This document shows, piece by piece, positions 54,298-64,000 of a DNA stretch of 64,000 nt. The position numbers and the translations under genes are program-made. The notes under the pieces are model-generated. The model had not been told where the DNA came from and ran no database searches. It worked only from the letters and a program-made list of their open reading frames with translations. How positions within the stretch are numbered: position 1 is the stretch's first letter; every line of letters begins with the position of its first letter. Source of the DNA: Phoma sp. XZ068 (taxonomy: Eukaryota > Ascomycota > Dothideomycetes > Pleosporales > Didymellaceae); contig RBKR01000028.1 in the NCBI GenBank assembly GCA_004835665.1, positions 372,001 through 436,000 of the forward strand, written 5' to 3'.

Positions 54298-55960
54298 TGT
54301 GCAGGGATGGGAGGCGGACGGTGTTGAAAGGGACTATGACATATCAAGTGCAGTATGCAGTTGAATGCGACGTACATTTAATAGATATGAATCTATACAG
54401 TGCAGCGAGTATTGACATGGGATCGCGCTGTCCCAAAGATTCCTAACACTCACGGGGAATGCGTCTCGATACTTTTGAGACCTGGATTCATCAGCATTGT
54501 CCAGACAACCAATGATGGTGTGATGTAGCTCATCACACCTTGTCCCGTTATCGTGCCAAGTTGCAGCCAAGTTGGTACGTGTACCCGCAGTCTGTGCGGA
54601 GCGGTCAGTGTATGAAATAATGACTTTATGCTTTGGCACTTTTCTACAAAAGCAAAGCTGTCATCTCTTATAGAGCTGGTGCTCCTTAATTGGCCTAATG
54701 TATGTCGCTTCAATGCTGATAGTCAGGCTAACGGCACTGCTTGCAATAACTGGCAGGCGAAAAATTGAAAGTCATCGTCAACTTACACTAATCATGATGG
54801 AGATCTCTCGTAGCATGCGGCACAAACCATGTGAGCAAGATTGCGTTTCTCTCTCTTGTCCCAAGGTCACCATCCGAGGCACACGGTAGATCATTGACAG
54901 TGCGCAGCATTGGCTGTCAGCCAAGGAAGCGTAGTATAAAACAAGGTGGAAGCAGGACTTGATCACAGCGCATCAGGCAAGTAGACCGAGCTGACATCAA
55001 AGTGCTACTGTATTGTAGTAGAATGTAAATAGTAAGAGCAGTGATGGGGAAAGAAGTACCATTAGCGATCGTTGCAGGTACGTCATCCTTAGATCCCATG
55101 TGTAGAGCTTACTATCCGATCACTGAGTAATTATTGTATTGCTAGCTTCAAGCCACTTGCTCTTTCTAACGTGGTCCAAGTGTACGGCACGCTGTGCTCG
55201 TGATTGCATTGGCCTAGCCCGTACTGTGTCCAGTACAGTACGGTACAGCAAGGACGATACAGCATTCGTTTGGTTTCCATGTTCAGTGAGAGGCAAAATC
55301 AGGCGCGGTAGATTTGAGTACTGCAGCCCGGAGTGTTACGGTGTCAAGTGGTTTAGATTTACACTAGACATGACCCGAGGTGTATCGGTGTCTGTTGCAG
55401 AGTACGTGATCCTACCGCTGGACTTGACGATGCTTCAGTGACGACCAGTCGACCAGATGTCTTGAGAGCATCACAATGCAATTCCTGTGCCGCAAGAGGT
55501 CAGATCGATTTCAGACTCGTTTTGAGTCAGGCTTTGAAGGATCGTGCGAAGCTGGGATTGGACTGTCCCTGTCTTACTGTGGACTGGTGACATGATCCTA
55601 AGACTTAGTATCGCTGCGCTTTGACCCCTAAGACAACAGCATGTCATACGTCAAACCAAGTCGTGTATCGACTAACAAGGACCCTTGTTCTCTTCGTCTA
55701 TCGTTGCAATACCAACTTGCAGGCCTGTTCTGATGCAGGGCACTTATAACAGTACCTTCACGGCACGTCTCTAACCAATGTCACGTTGTGTTACATCCTG
55801 TCTTAACTTCCCACATACTATGACGGAGCCTAACACTCGTCGTCTTCATCATACCCGCAGCACTCGGAAACCCTACACGCTTTGCCTTCTGTCATGGCTC
55901 GAGACACCAACCCATCCTTGCCCAGCGAGTCCTGCGAGATCAAAAGCATAGCAGGGATAG
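54298..55960. other. intergenic, about 1.7 kb
   Basis: Between the divergent MFS and methyltransferase genes. Only short frames; no repeat or RNA gene recognised. Confidence 0.45.
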
Positions 55961-56023
55961 CAGGAATGGTATGACTGGTATCAACACGGCGGAGAACAAG
56001 ATAAAGCATCCGTAGAGGCTGGG

Positions 56024-56731
56024 ATGAGAGTCCAAGAGCATATTCCCAATGCGAAGATCTGGGTCCGCGAGAATCATGCAATGGTCAACCGCGCCATAAG
56101 GTTGCTCGCCAAGAACGGCGTGACGCAAGTTGTCGATCTCGGATCCGGCAAGCCGTCGCCGTATGGGAAGAGCACACACGAAGCAGTTGACAGGATCACG
56201 CCAGAGGCGAGAGTGCTGTACGTCGAGATCGAAGAGACTGCTGTCGTCGAAGGAAAGAGGATCATTGACGAAGGCGGATGGAGCGAGAAAGTCGCTATGA
56301 TACAAGAGTCTGCTCTGAACCCCGCATCAATCATGAAGAACAGAGAAGCGGCACGGACCATTGACTGGGATAAGCCCGTCGTGCTTGTTATGTCTGCACT
56401 GGTTCACTTCTTTCGGCCGGAGCAATACCGACCCATGATGGCTTTCTGGAGAGCGAACCTGAGGAAAGGCAGCGCACTTATCATGACGCACGGCAGCTTT
56501 GATGATTACGATCGGAACGCCTTGGCTAACGTCTTGGCGCAGTATGAAAAGATGGGAATGAAGGCCTATCTCAGATCTAAAGAGGAGCTGATTGATGTAA
56601 TGGAGGGCTGGAAATTGTTGGAGCCAGGGCTTGTAAGGGCCGGCCACTGGAACCCTAGAGCGAGAGAGGAGGGAGAGGACCTGCCATCAAACTCCGGCTT
56701 CTGGTGGGTCGCAGTCGCAAGGCTGGAATGA
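56024..56731 (+). CDS. bacterial-type SAM methyltransferase (DUF574-like)
   Basis: 235 residues from the ATG at 56024. SAM-binding motif VVDLGSGKPSP (about residue 36), acidic YVEIEE at the next strand, then DKPVVLVMSALVHFF, LRKGSALIMTHGS and LLEPGLVRAGHW. This order matches the S-adenosyl-methyltransferase family (Methyltransf_19/DUF574), best known from actinobacteria. Homology extends upstream in the same frame (EWYDWYQHGGEQDKASVEAG, about 55966-56023), matching the family's YDxxxGG N-terminal motif. A TAG closes the frame just before that and no ATG lies in between. A short 5' exon ending at an AG near 55965 is therefore likely, or the start has been lost. Substrate unknown. A bacterial origin is inferred from family distribution. 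Confidence 0.75.
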   Translation: MRVQEHIPNAKIWVRENHAMVNRAIRLLAKNGVTQVVDLGSGKPSPYGKSTHEAVDRITPEARVLYVEIEETAVVEGKRIIDEGGWSEKVAMIQESALNPASIMKNREAARTIDWDKPVVLVMSALVHFFRPEQYRPMMAFWRANLRKGSALIMTHGSFDDYDRNALANVLAQYEKMGMKAYLRSKEELIDVMEGWKLLEPGLVRAGHWNPRAREEGEDLPSNSGFWWVAVARLE

Positions 56732-57994
56732 AAGCGCGGCAGCAGAGATACTAGCATCATTGACCGCCTTATAGTTACACAGGAGCAAACGTTCTGTGAA
56801 AATAAGAGTCAGATTTTTACAAAGAGTTGCAAGTATTGACAGCCTGGATCCACCGAAGGCCCCCTGCACTATTGTATTTCACAGGATCACTTGACAATTC
56901 AGACCGTTCAACTACGGAATAGGTTTTGTGAGGACAGAAAGGACGGTTCCGAAAGAAACCATACCAGCTGCATGCACTAGTTCGAGCGGTCTTCGAATGT
57001 ACTCTAACATGTACCCTGGTGACTATTCTGTTGAACATTTAGCATGACACCTGCATAGATGCTTGTGAAAAGACCCATTCTATGAGTACAAGAATAGTTG
57101 CAGTAAATTTCCAAGTAAGGTCCGTCCATTCGGCCAGGAAAAGCCCCTGCACAGGAAAATCGCTTCTACTTTCTGCCATCTCCCAACCACTAGCCATGCA
57201 ATACATCAGTCACATTCGGATGAATTACTTTCAGCTTGAAAGTATATATCTGTCTGGTCACGGAGAGGTAAAGGCTCCTGCTCAGCCTTATATACTAGAT
57301 TCCCCGAGGGCAGCATCGAGTAGTCACGTCTCGGACAGCTTCGGATTCAACCAGACCGTAGTCTATCCAACCTGAGGGTTCTCTTATATGTGTGAATAGT
57401 CACATTGATTGTATGCCGAGCGTTTCGTCGAATTAATTATTGTGTATCACACTTTAAGAGCTGTGTTGTCATCAGCGAGATAGGGCTTCCTAAGGTGGCA
57501 AAGTGTAACAACGTCAATTTAGCTCGATAAAAACGCACGAGAATATCAACTAAAGCAAACAAGACTACATACCGAGAGTGTCTTGAAATGTAGGTCGTTT
57601 TGGACGTGGTTATGTGCAATGACGCTAGCGATTTTCCTGTCAGCCAGGTTTTCCTACCCATGGGGAGAGACCTTAGGGTATGACGTTCCTTGTAATTACC
57701 CAACCTACAATTGCTCTTTCCGCTCTTGCCGGTGTCTCTTTCTCTTCTTTGTTGCGTTCCTCCTCCTTTTCGCGACAGCGAATCTCCAAACAGATCGAAG
57801 TGCGGTCGTACATTGTCCTACACGAACTGCATACAAATTCACCAGTGAAGATGGCTGTTTGCATTCACTAAAGCTCACAAGTACGGAAACACAGATTGTT
57901 CTCTACCTAAGTTACAATAACTTACTTCCGTGATGGCGGAGTCTACTCAAGATTGCAACAGGCAACACGAGTACATCTAAACCGACGCAAAATT
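56732..57994. other. intergenic, about 1.3 kb
   Basis: Convergent 3' ends. No supported gene, repeat or RNA. Confidence 0.45.
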
Positions 57995-58879
57995 TCAAAA
58001 ATCCGCATTCGGCGTGACATTTTGATTACCCGGGTATGGGCAGCTACATGCAGTGCATCGGCGTTTAGATCCACTTTCGCACTCGGCAGGACCACGTTTG
58101 CGTTTGCCGATCGTTCGGACAGCTGACCCATCGGTGTTCCACAGTTGCAACACCCTTGTGGGGATCATATCGAGATGGGAATACGAAAGATCTTGTTTCA
58201 AAACAACAGTGTCAGAGCACACATGAGCTGGCTCTGCTTTCCCCTTTGGGTCAGTGCAAAGTCTGCACTCAGCAGGGTGGTGCATCAGGCGATCGACCTG
58301 CGCTCTCATGGAAGTTATTGATTCTGCCAGGTTTGCGATAGATTGCTTCACAGATTCGAACGAATCATCTTGCTCCACTTCGTTCTCCATCAGGTCCACT
58401 CGCAGCTGCAGCAAATCTGTTTGCAATACACAAAGTGTTTCTGCCGCTGAAATTTGGTTCGCTTCAAGAGCCCTATATTGCGGAAGTAATGCCCTCAGAA
58501 CCTTGTCGACCAAACGCATTGTGACATCTTCAATCGGCACTATACTATCATGCCGCTGTGCCGAATATTGCGACCCTACTTCTTGGTTCGGCACAGCAGT
58601 TCCAAGTATATGTTCGGCGTTGTCACTCTCGAGTTTCACCGAGGCAGGCTGTATCTGCGACTTGGACTTAGCCGTCGCTGGATTCGAAGAACTCGAAGCT
58701 GGGCATGTTTCAGCTAGGGGAACATCTGCCGCTCTTGCTCTGTTAGAATGAGAAACGATTCCCTTTCTATCGCACTGATTGAGCTCAGATCTGCAGCTTG
58801 AACAGCGCGTGTCAGAGGCCCTTCTTGCTAATGGAGTCTCATTGATAGGTTGACTAGAGAAGGGCAACTGAGCATCCAT
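57995..58879 (-). CDS. hypothetical coiled-coil, nuclear-looking protein
   Basis: 294 residues from the ATG at 58879. The frame stays open further upstream to 59044, but that part contains a likely GTAAGT..CGCAG intron. An N-terminal CSSC motif (DTRCSSCRSELNQC) is followed by a Ser/Pro-rich linker, a long helical stretch (LRALLPQYRALEANQ to RLMHHP) with heptad-like spacing, and a second Cys/His group (CRLCTDPKGKAEPAHVC). Next come nuclear-localisation-like KRKRGP and SKRRC, and a final CSCPYPG. The paired Cys groups could bind zinc. I do not recognise the family; it could be a lineage-specific regulator. Confidence 0.5.
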   Translation of the reverse strand: MDAQLPFSSQPINETPLARRASDTRCSSCRSELNQCDRKGIVSHSNRARAADVPLAETCPASSSSNPATAKSKSQIQPASVKLESDNAEHILGTAVPNQEVGSQYSAQRHDSIVPIEDVTMRLVDKVLRALLPQYRALEANQISAAETLCVLQTDLLQLRVDLMENEVEQDDSFESVKQSIANLAESITSMRAQVDRLMHHPAECRLCTDPKGKAEPAHVCSDTVVLKQDLSYSHLDMIPTRVLQLWNTDGSAVRTIGKRKRGPAECESGSKRRCTACSCPYPGNQNVTPNADF

Positions 58880-59332
58880 GAGCACGAAATGGAGTACCTG
58901 CGTGACAAAAGACCCTCGAGCAGAACTTACGTAACACTGATTGAGGTGGGTTGGTGGGTACGAACAAGAACGCACTGGCAGTGCTGAATGAGCGCTCGTT
59001 ATATATTGCATCATCAAGAAACAAGGTAAAATGGCCCGATGCAATGTAATCGGTTATGCTAGGCAGTCAGCAGTAAATCCTGCTTCTTTGTAATCTCCTA
59101 CGAATGCCCACGTGCAGTAAGGCTGACTCGTGACACGAGTGACTGAAGTTGAAATGTGGTATGGGGCACAATGATACTTCAGCTGACCAGCCCAACTATG
59201 TAGAACGGGTCAGATTGCTCGGTGATGTCAGTACGGTGACACTTCTGCCCCAGACATGGCCGTCAGGATGACCAGACGACTAAAGATCTCTTGGAGTGTT
59301 CACTAAAGCACTAGACACGCAGCTTACATTTA
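58880..59332. other. spacer
   Basis: Upstream of the hypothetical protein; may include its first exon. No other feature seen. Confidence 0.4.
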
Positions 59333-59516
59333 CAGTCGTTAGCGATTGCGGCTTCACCCTTGCAGGCAGCACTGCAAACATCTAGTCATTGTTGAATTGG
59401 ATATTGGCCAATCATATCAGTTAGACATCAAGCGATAGGCTACATATAGAAGGTGGGGCTGAGCAAAACTTTGTTGCAATTGCGCACAAGGGTGAAGCCG
59501 CAATCGCTAACGACTG
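59333..59516. mobile_element. 184-bp MITE with perfect 30-bp TIRs
   Basis: Arms 59333-59362 and 59487-59516 are perfect inverted copies starting CAGTCGTTAGCGATTGCGGC. TA dinucleotides flank both sides (59331-59332, 59517-59518), the Tc1/mariner/pogo signature. Non-coding. Perfect arms suggest a recent insertion. It lies just 5' of the LINE ORF1 at 59567. Confidence 0.85.
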
Positions 59517-59566
59517 TATGCGGATGATGAGAGAACTCTTGAATCGGAAAATACGGAACCTTGGGG

Positions 59567-60840
59567 ATGAGCTTGCGATCTGGGCTTGTGAGAGAGGTGA
59601 CGTTCTCGACCCCTGAACGCGACCACGGAAGCGACCGCGAACGCGACCGCGACGCGTTGTCCTTGCCATTTGAGCTACCAGCACCACGGAAGAGACAACC
59701 AAGAAACACCACCGAGCAAAGCGGACGCTGCCGCAGGCCACTGTCACAGCCAGACCCATCAGCCGACGACTCCGACACCATCCCGATTGCAAGCAGCCAA
59801 CCCGACCCTCGAACCAGGAGGAGCACCACGACCAACAAAGACCTGCTTGTCGCCTTGACCGAGATCATCCGGCAACAAACTGAGACCATCAGGAACCTTG
59901 AGCGCGAACACTCATCGATCACAATGCCAAGCTTATCGACGAAGTCGCTGAGCTCAAGACGCGCGTTGACGACCTCGCGGCAGCGGCATCCTCTGGCGCG
60001 CGTTCCTGGGCCGCGGTGGCGGGTGCGAGCATGCCCGCGGGCCCGAGCGCCACTTCCGGAACACTACCGAGCCAGCAGCACGCTAACCGCACTAGCCTCG
60101 CTCCCGTCGATGTGCCTAACGTTACGGTAGACATCTCCAGAGCAGATGGCGAAGATGGCAGAATGTCAGCGGGTACGGTCAGAGCAGCGGTGGAAAAGGA
60201 AATGCGCACGATGGAGAACCACGGAAACTGGCGATGCCGGGCGGTCACCGTCGACCACGCGACCCAAAGTCGGATCAGAATCGCGTGCAGAGACGAGGAC
60301 GAGCATGAGCTTATCAAGAGAGCAGCGGAGAAGATCGGCGCAGGCTCGCGCGTGTTGCGCGATGAGCTCTTCCCGGTCAAAATCGACAACGTCAGGCGAA
60401 CAGCAGTGCTAGACGAGAAGGACGAGATCAGAGCAGGAGCAGCAGAAGCTTTTGGCGAAGAGAACGGAACGACTGTTGCCAAAATCGCGTGGCTGAGTAA
60501 GAGAGACGTCCCGAAGGCGTATGGATCCATGGTAGTGTACGTGACTAAGAGAAGCGATGCAAGGAGGCTCGTCGCAGAAGGCTTCTTCCACGCTGGCGGA
60601 GAGTCTGGCACGACAAGCGCGTTCGAACACCGGCCACGGCCCGGACAATGCTACAACTGCCAAGAGCTCGGCCACAAAGCATACCAGTGCAAGAAGACGC
60701 AGAGGTGCGGGCGATGTGCCAAAGACGGCCACCACCACAAGAGCTGCAGCGAAGTGGTGATGAAGTGCGTGCTGTGCGGAGGACCGCACGAGTCGTTCAG
60801 CAGAAACTGTCGGATGCTTTACCCACCTCAACATGAATAG
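59567..60840 (+). pseudogene. LINE ORF1 (gag-like, zinc knuckles), one frameshift
   Basis: ATG at 59567. The N-terminus is Arg/Ser/Pro-rich and leads into a coiled coil (LLVALTEIIRQQTETIRNLERE). A one-base shift near 59920 is needed to continue as AKLIDEVAELKTRVDDLAAA and SWAAVAGASM, after which the frame is open to 60840. An RNA-binding-like middle domain and CCHC knuckles follow (CYNCQELGHKAYQC, CGRCAKDGHHHKSC, CVLCGGPHESFSRNC). ORF1 packages element RNA. An ATG at 60030 could start a shorter protein that keeps the knuckles but lacks the coiled coil. Confidence 0.8.
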
Positions 60841-63800
60841 AGCATTCCGCATGATCCAGCTCAATGTCAGAAAGCAAGGCGAAGTACACGACAGCCTGAT
60901 GAATGACGAAGAGATGCAAGATGTGACAGTGGTGGCCATCCAGGAGCCGCACGCACGGAGGATGCAAAGCCGGTTGCTGACGACGCCCGTGCTCCATCAC
61001 GAGTGGACCAAGATGGTGCCGTCGACCTGGCGAGAGGGGAGGTGGCCGATACGGAGCATGCTGTGGGTGAGCAGAGAAGTGGAGGCGGATGAGGTGCGGA
61101 TCGAGTCGCCGGACTTGACAGCAGCGATCATCCGGCTGCACGAGCGGCGGGTATTGGTGGTGTCGGTGTACATACCAGGAGGAGACCCGCAGGCGCTACG
61201 AGACACATGCAACAAGCTAAACGAGGCGATCACGGATGTGAGACGAAGGGCCGGCACAGTGGTGGACGTGGTGCTGGCTGGCGACTTCAACCAACACGAC
61301 CAGCTGTGGGGAGGAGAGGATGTGACGATGGTCAGACAGGGCGAAGCCGGCCCGATCATCGACCTGACGATAGAGCACGCGCTCAGCAGCCTGCTCCCGC
61401 GTGGTACCAAGACGTGGCAGGGCGGAGACTACGAGACGACGATCGACTTAGTGCTAGCGTCGAAAGAGCTGGCAGATACAGTGACGAGATGCGCAATCTA
61501 TGCAACCGAACACGGTTCTGACCATAGGACGATCGAGAAGGTCTTTGACAGCCCGGTCCCGGCGGCGCAGCAGCAGGAGCGGCTTCTACTCAAGAACGCA
61601 CCGTGGAAAGCGATCAGGGACAGGATCTCCAGGGCGCTCGGTGCGAGCCTGCCAGCGGGCACGACGCAGCAGAGGACGGACAGGCTGATGGCGGCGGTGC
61701 TGGAGGCGGTGCACGCACTAACACCCAGAGCTAGGCCGTCACCGTACGCGAAGAGGTGGTGGACGCAGGACTTGACACAGCTGCGCCGCGTCTACACGCA
61801 CTGGAGGAACCGAGCGAGTGCGGCGAGACGCTCAGGAGCTGCTAGACCAGATCTAGAAGAGACTGCAAAGGGAGCGTCGAAGCAGTACCACGATGCCATT
61901 CGACAGCAGAAGAGAAAGCACTGGGATGACTTCCTGGCGGACAACGACAACATCTGGAACGCGGCCAAATACCTGAAGACAGGTAACGAGGCGTTTGGGA
62001 CAGTCCCAGCCCTTCGCAGAACGGACGGAACAACTACGAGCGACGACGGGGAGCAAGCCGAGGAGCTGCTCAGCACCTTCTTCCCTCCGCTTCCCAGCCA
62101 CATCGACGACGAAGGACACAGGCCGCAGAGAGCGCCTGTAGAGATGCCGACCATCACGCTCGAGGAGGTGGAAAGGCAGCTGCACGCCGCAAAGTCATGG
62201 AAAGCACCTGGAGACGACGGACTGCCGGTCATAGTGTGGAAGCAGGTCTGGCCGGTGGTCAAAGACCATGTTCTTGCGCTGTTTCGACAGTCGCTAGAAG
62301 AGGGATCGCTGCCCAGCCAATGGAGACATGCCAAGATCATCCCGCTCAAGAAGCCAGGCAAGGAAGACTACACCATTGCAAAAGCCTGGAGGCCGATCTC
62401 ACTGCTAGCCACGCTGGGCAAAGTGCTGGAGTCGGTGGTGGCAGAGAGAATCTCGCACATGGTCGAGACGCATGGGTTGCTGCCCACCAACCACTTCGGA
62501 GCGCGCAAGCAGCGATCAGCGGAACAAGCACTGGTGCTCCTCCAAGAACAAATCTACACCGCGTGGCGGGGCCGGCGAACTGTCAGCCTGATCAGCTTCG
62601 ACGTCAAGGGGGCGTACAACGGAGTGTGCAAGGAAAGGCTGCTGCAGAGGATGAAAGCGCGAGGCATACCGGAGAGGCTGTTGCGGTGGGTAGAGGCGTT
62701 CTGCTCACAGCGCACCGCATCGATCCAGGTCAACGGACAGGCGTCCGAGGTTCGAGAGCTGCCTCAGGCAGGTCTGCCGCAAGGGTCGCCTCTGTCTCCC
62801 ACTCTTTTTCTCTTCTTCAATGCTGACCTGGTGCAACGACGCATCGACACGTACGGTGGCGCGATCGCGTTCGTGGATGACTTCACCGCGTGGGTCACGG
62901 GCCCGACAGCGCAAAGCAACAGGGAGGGTATCGAAGCGATCATCAGAGACGCACTGGACTGGGAACGGAGAAGCGGAGCGACGTTCGAGGCAGAAAAGAC
63001 GGCTATCATCCACTTCACGCGCAAAGCATACAAGAGCGCCACGGACCCCTTCATCATCAAGGGGCAGAGCGTGTCGCCCAACGACCACGTCAAGATACTC
63101 GGCGTGCTCATGGACGCCGGGCTCAAGTACCACAAGCACATCGCAAGAGCAGCCGCAAAGGGGCTGGAAGCAGCACTGGAGCTCCGGAAACTGAGAGGGC
63201 TATCGCCCACAGTGGCACGGCAGCTGTTCACGGCGACGGTTGCGCCGACGGTAGACTACGCGTCGAACGTGTGGATGCATGCCTGCAAAGACAAACTCAC
63301 AGGGCCCATCAACAGGGTGCAGAGGATAGGAGCACAAGCGATCGTAGGGACGTTTGTCACGGTAGCGACGTGGGTGGCAGAGGCAGAGGCGCACATCCCG
63401 AGCGCACAAGAGCGATTCTGGAAGCGAGCAGTCAAGCTGTGGACCGACATACACGTGTTGCCCGAAACCAACCCGCTGCGAAGAAACACATCGCGCATGC
63501 GCAAGTTCAGGAGGCAGTACCGCTCGCCGCTCTACCAGGTGGCCGAGGCGCTCAAGGACATAGAGATGGAGCAGATGGAGACGATCCGGCCATGCGTCTT
63601 GGCGCCATGGGAGAAGAGAGTGCAGGCAGTAAGTGAGAATGCGGCGCAGAGGCTCGAGGCGAACTGGGCGGTACGCATCGCAGTGAGCAGTTCGTCGCGA
63701 AACGGAGTAGTCGGAATGGGAGGTGCGATCAGCATACAGAACAACGAAACACGGTCGTTCTCGACGACACTGGGCAAGAGAGAGGAGCAGAACCCGTACT

Positions 63801-64000
63801 CGGCAGAGCTGGCGGCGATGGCCGAGGCGTTGAGTAGGCTGCCGAAGCTTCGGTTCCGCAACATTGCACTAACAACAAGAAACAAAGCGGCTGTGCTTAC
63901 GCTGAGAAGACCCCGGCAGCAGTCGGGTCAAAGCTACATCAGCCAGCTCTACGAGACTGTGCGGACGCTGAGGAGAGACGGCAACACGGTGACAGCGCTG
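60833..64000 (+). CDS. LINE ORF2: endonuclease, RT, RNase H-like (partial at window end)
   Basis: Begins at the ATG at 60833 and reads without stop to 64000; I checked the frame codon by codon. Endonuclease: MIQLNVRKQG, VAIQEPH, VVLAGDFNQHD, TTIDLVLAS, GSDHR. Reverse transcriptase: AWRPISLLATLGKVLE, SFDVKGAYNG, GLPQGSPLSPTLF, catalytic FVDD in AIAFVDDF. The C-terminal region aligns in order with RNase H, but the first catalytic Asp position reads AVSSSSRNG and the later Asp position reads TTRNKAAVL; only the Glu (SAELAAMAEAL) is kept. The last RNase H motif lies beyond the window. The endonuclease and RT look competent. Confidence 0.9.
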   Translation, partial: MNRAFRMIQLNVRKQGEVHDSLMNDEEMQDVTVVAIQEPHARRMQSRLLTTPVLHHEWTKMVPSTWREGRWPIRSMLWVSREVEADEVRIESPDLTAAIIRLHERRVLVVSVYIPGGDPQALRDTCNKLNEAITDVRRRAGTVVDVVLAGDFNQHDQLWGGEDVTMVRQGEAGPIIDLTIEHALSSLLPRGTKTWQGGDYETTIDLVLASKELADTVTRCAIYATEHGSDHRTIEKVFDSPVPAAQQQERLLLKNAPWKAIRDRISRALGASLPAGTTQQRTDRLMAAVLEAVHALTPRARPSPYAKRWWTQDLTQLRRVYTHWRNRASAARRSGAARPDLEETAKGASKQYHDAIRQQKRKHWDDFLADNDNIWNAAKYLKTGNEAFGTVPALRRTDGTTTSDDGEQAEELLSTFFPPLPSHIDDEGHRPQRAPVEMPTITLEEVERQLHAAKSWKAPGDDGLPVIVWKQVWPVVKDHVLALFRQSLEEGSLPSQWRHAKIIPLKKPGKEDYTIAKAWRPISLLATLGKVLESVVAERISHMVETHGLLPTNHFGARKQRSAEQALVLLQEQIYTAWRGRRTVSLISFDVKGAYNGVCKERLLQRMKARGIPERLLRWVEAFCSQRTASIQVNGQASEVRELPQAGLPQGSPLSPTLFLFFNADLVQRRIDTYGGAIAFVDDFTAWVTGPTAQSNREGIEAIIRDALDWERRSGATFEAEKTAIIHFTRKAYKSATDPFIIKGQSVSPNDHVKILGVLMDAGLKYHKHIARAAAKGLEAALELRKLRGLSPTVARQLFTATVAPTVDYASNVWMHACKDKLTGPINRVQRIGAQAIVGTFVTVATWVAEAEAHIPSAQERFWKRAVKLWTDIHVLPETNPLRRNTSRMRKFRRQYRSPLYQVAEALKDIEMEQMETIRPCVLAPWEKRVQAVSENAAQRLEANWAVRIAVSSSSRNGVVGMGGAISIQNNETRSFSTTLGKREEQNPYSAELAAMAEALSRLPKLRFRNIALTTRNKAAVLTLRRPRQQSGQSYISQLYETVRTLRRDGNTVTAL

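Larger units (their letters stand above)
59520..64000 (+). mobile_element. Tad-like LINE running off the window
   Basis: Plus-strand non-LTR retrotransposon: frameshifted ORF1 (59567-60840) and an open ORF2 from 60833 to the window end (1056 codons without a stop). ORF2 overlaps ORF1 in the string ATGAATAG. Codon use is rich in GCG, CTG and GAG compared with the neighbouring genes. The 5' boundary is not defined; the 3' end lies outside. Confidence 0.88.

Noticed and set aside
1..64000. CRISPR arrays, operons, bacterial promoters or ribosome binding sites
   Set aside because: Spliceosomal introns and gene families show a fungal nuclear sequence; regular repeats are WD40 coding, TIRs or microsatellites.

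Overview
The window reads as a piece of a filamentous ascomycete (Pezizomycotina) chromosome. Genes are separated by 0.5-2.6 kb spacers. Introns are short (46-70 bp), GT..AG, with CTAAC/CTGAC-type branch sites. The protein families are fungal: a HET-NACHT-WD40 protein, Zn2Cys6 and SREBP-type bHLH factors, a Git3-type GPCR, a Dal5-type MFS permease and a DUF3723 protein. I cannot name the genus. Several starts below are placed at the first in-frame ATG rather than at the edge of the open frame, and splice sites were read by eye.

Layout. 1-1.8 kb: dead end of a Tad-like LINE (RNase H) abutting a solo LTR. 2-8.3 kb: bHLH factor, three-exon GPCR, PD-(D/E)XK-like protein. 8.5-10.6 kb: an apparently intact pogo/Fot1-type DNA transposon with TA duplications. 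11-13.8 kb: a Mutator-like element with iterated terminal repeats. 14.9-19.2 kb: a complete 1396-residue HET-NACHT-WD40 protein with eleven 42-residue WD units. 19.8-20.1 kb: a second LTR, inverted relative to the first. 20.3-28.8 kb: Zn2Cys6 gene with an in-frame TAG, acidic ORF, cyclin-like gene, class II aldolase relic, a 519-residue protein with an internal domain duplication, and an isolated transposase tail. 29-34.9 kb: a nearly complete LINE with one nonsense codon, next to a broken FHA-like gene. 36.5 kb: a 142-bp MITE. 39-43.6 kb: secreted protein and an orphan NRPS-type reductase domain. 46.2-50.8 kb: a 1519-residue DUF3723 protein. 52.5-54.3 kb: six-exon MFS permease. 56-56.7 kb: bacterial-type SAM methyltransferase. 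58-58.9 kb: unknown nuclear-looking coiled-coil protein. 59.3-64 kb: a MITE and another Tad-like LINE whose ORF2 runs off the window.

The window is accessory in character: at least three LINE copies, two autonomous DNA transposons, two MITEs, two LTRs and several gene relics lie between the genes. The NLR (self/non-self recognition) and the DUF3723 gene both belong to families reported as recurrent cargo of Starship giant transposons, but no DUF3435 captain recombinase is visible. I see no co-regulated pathway; the genes appear independent. The strongest leads are the NLR with its repeat-confined variation, the internally duplicated unknown protein, the DUF3723 protein with a duplicated tail module, and the LINE whose RNase H domain has lost catalytic acids.
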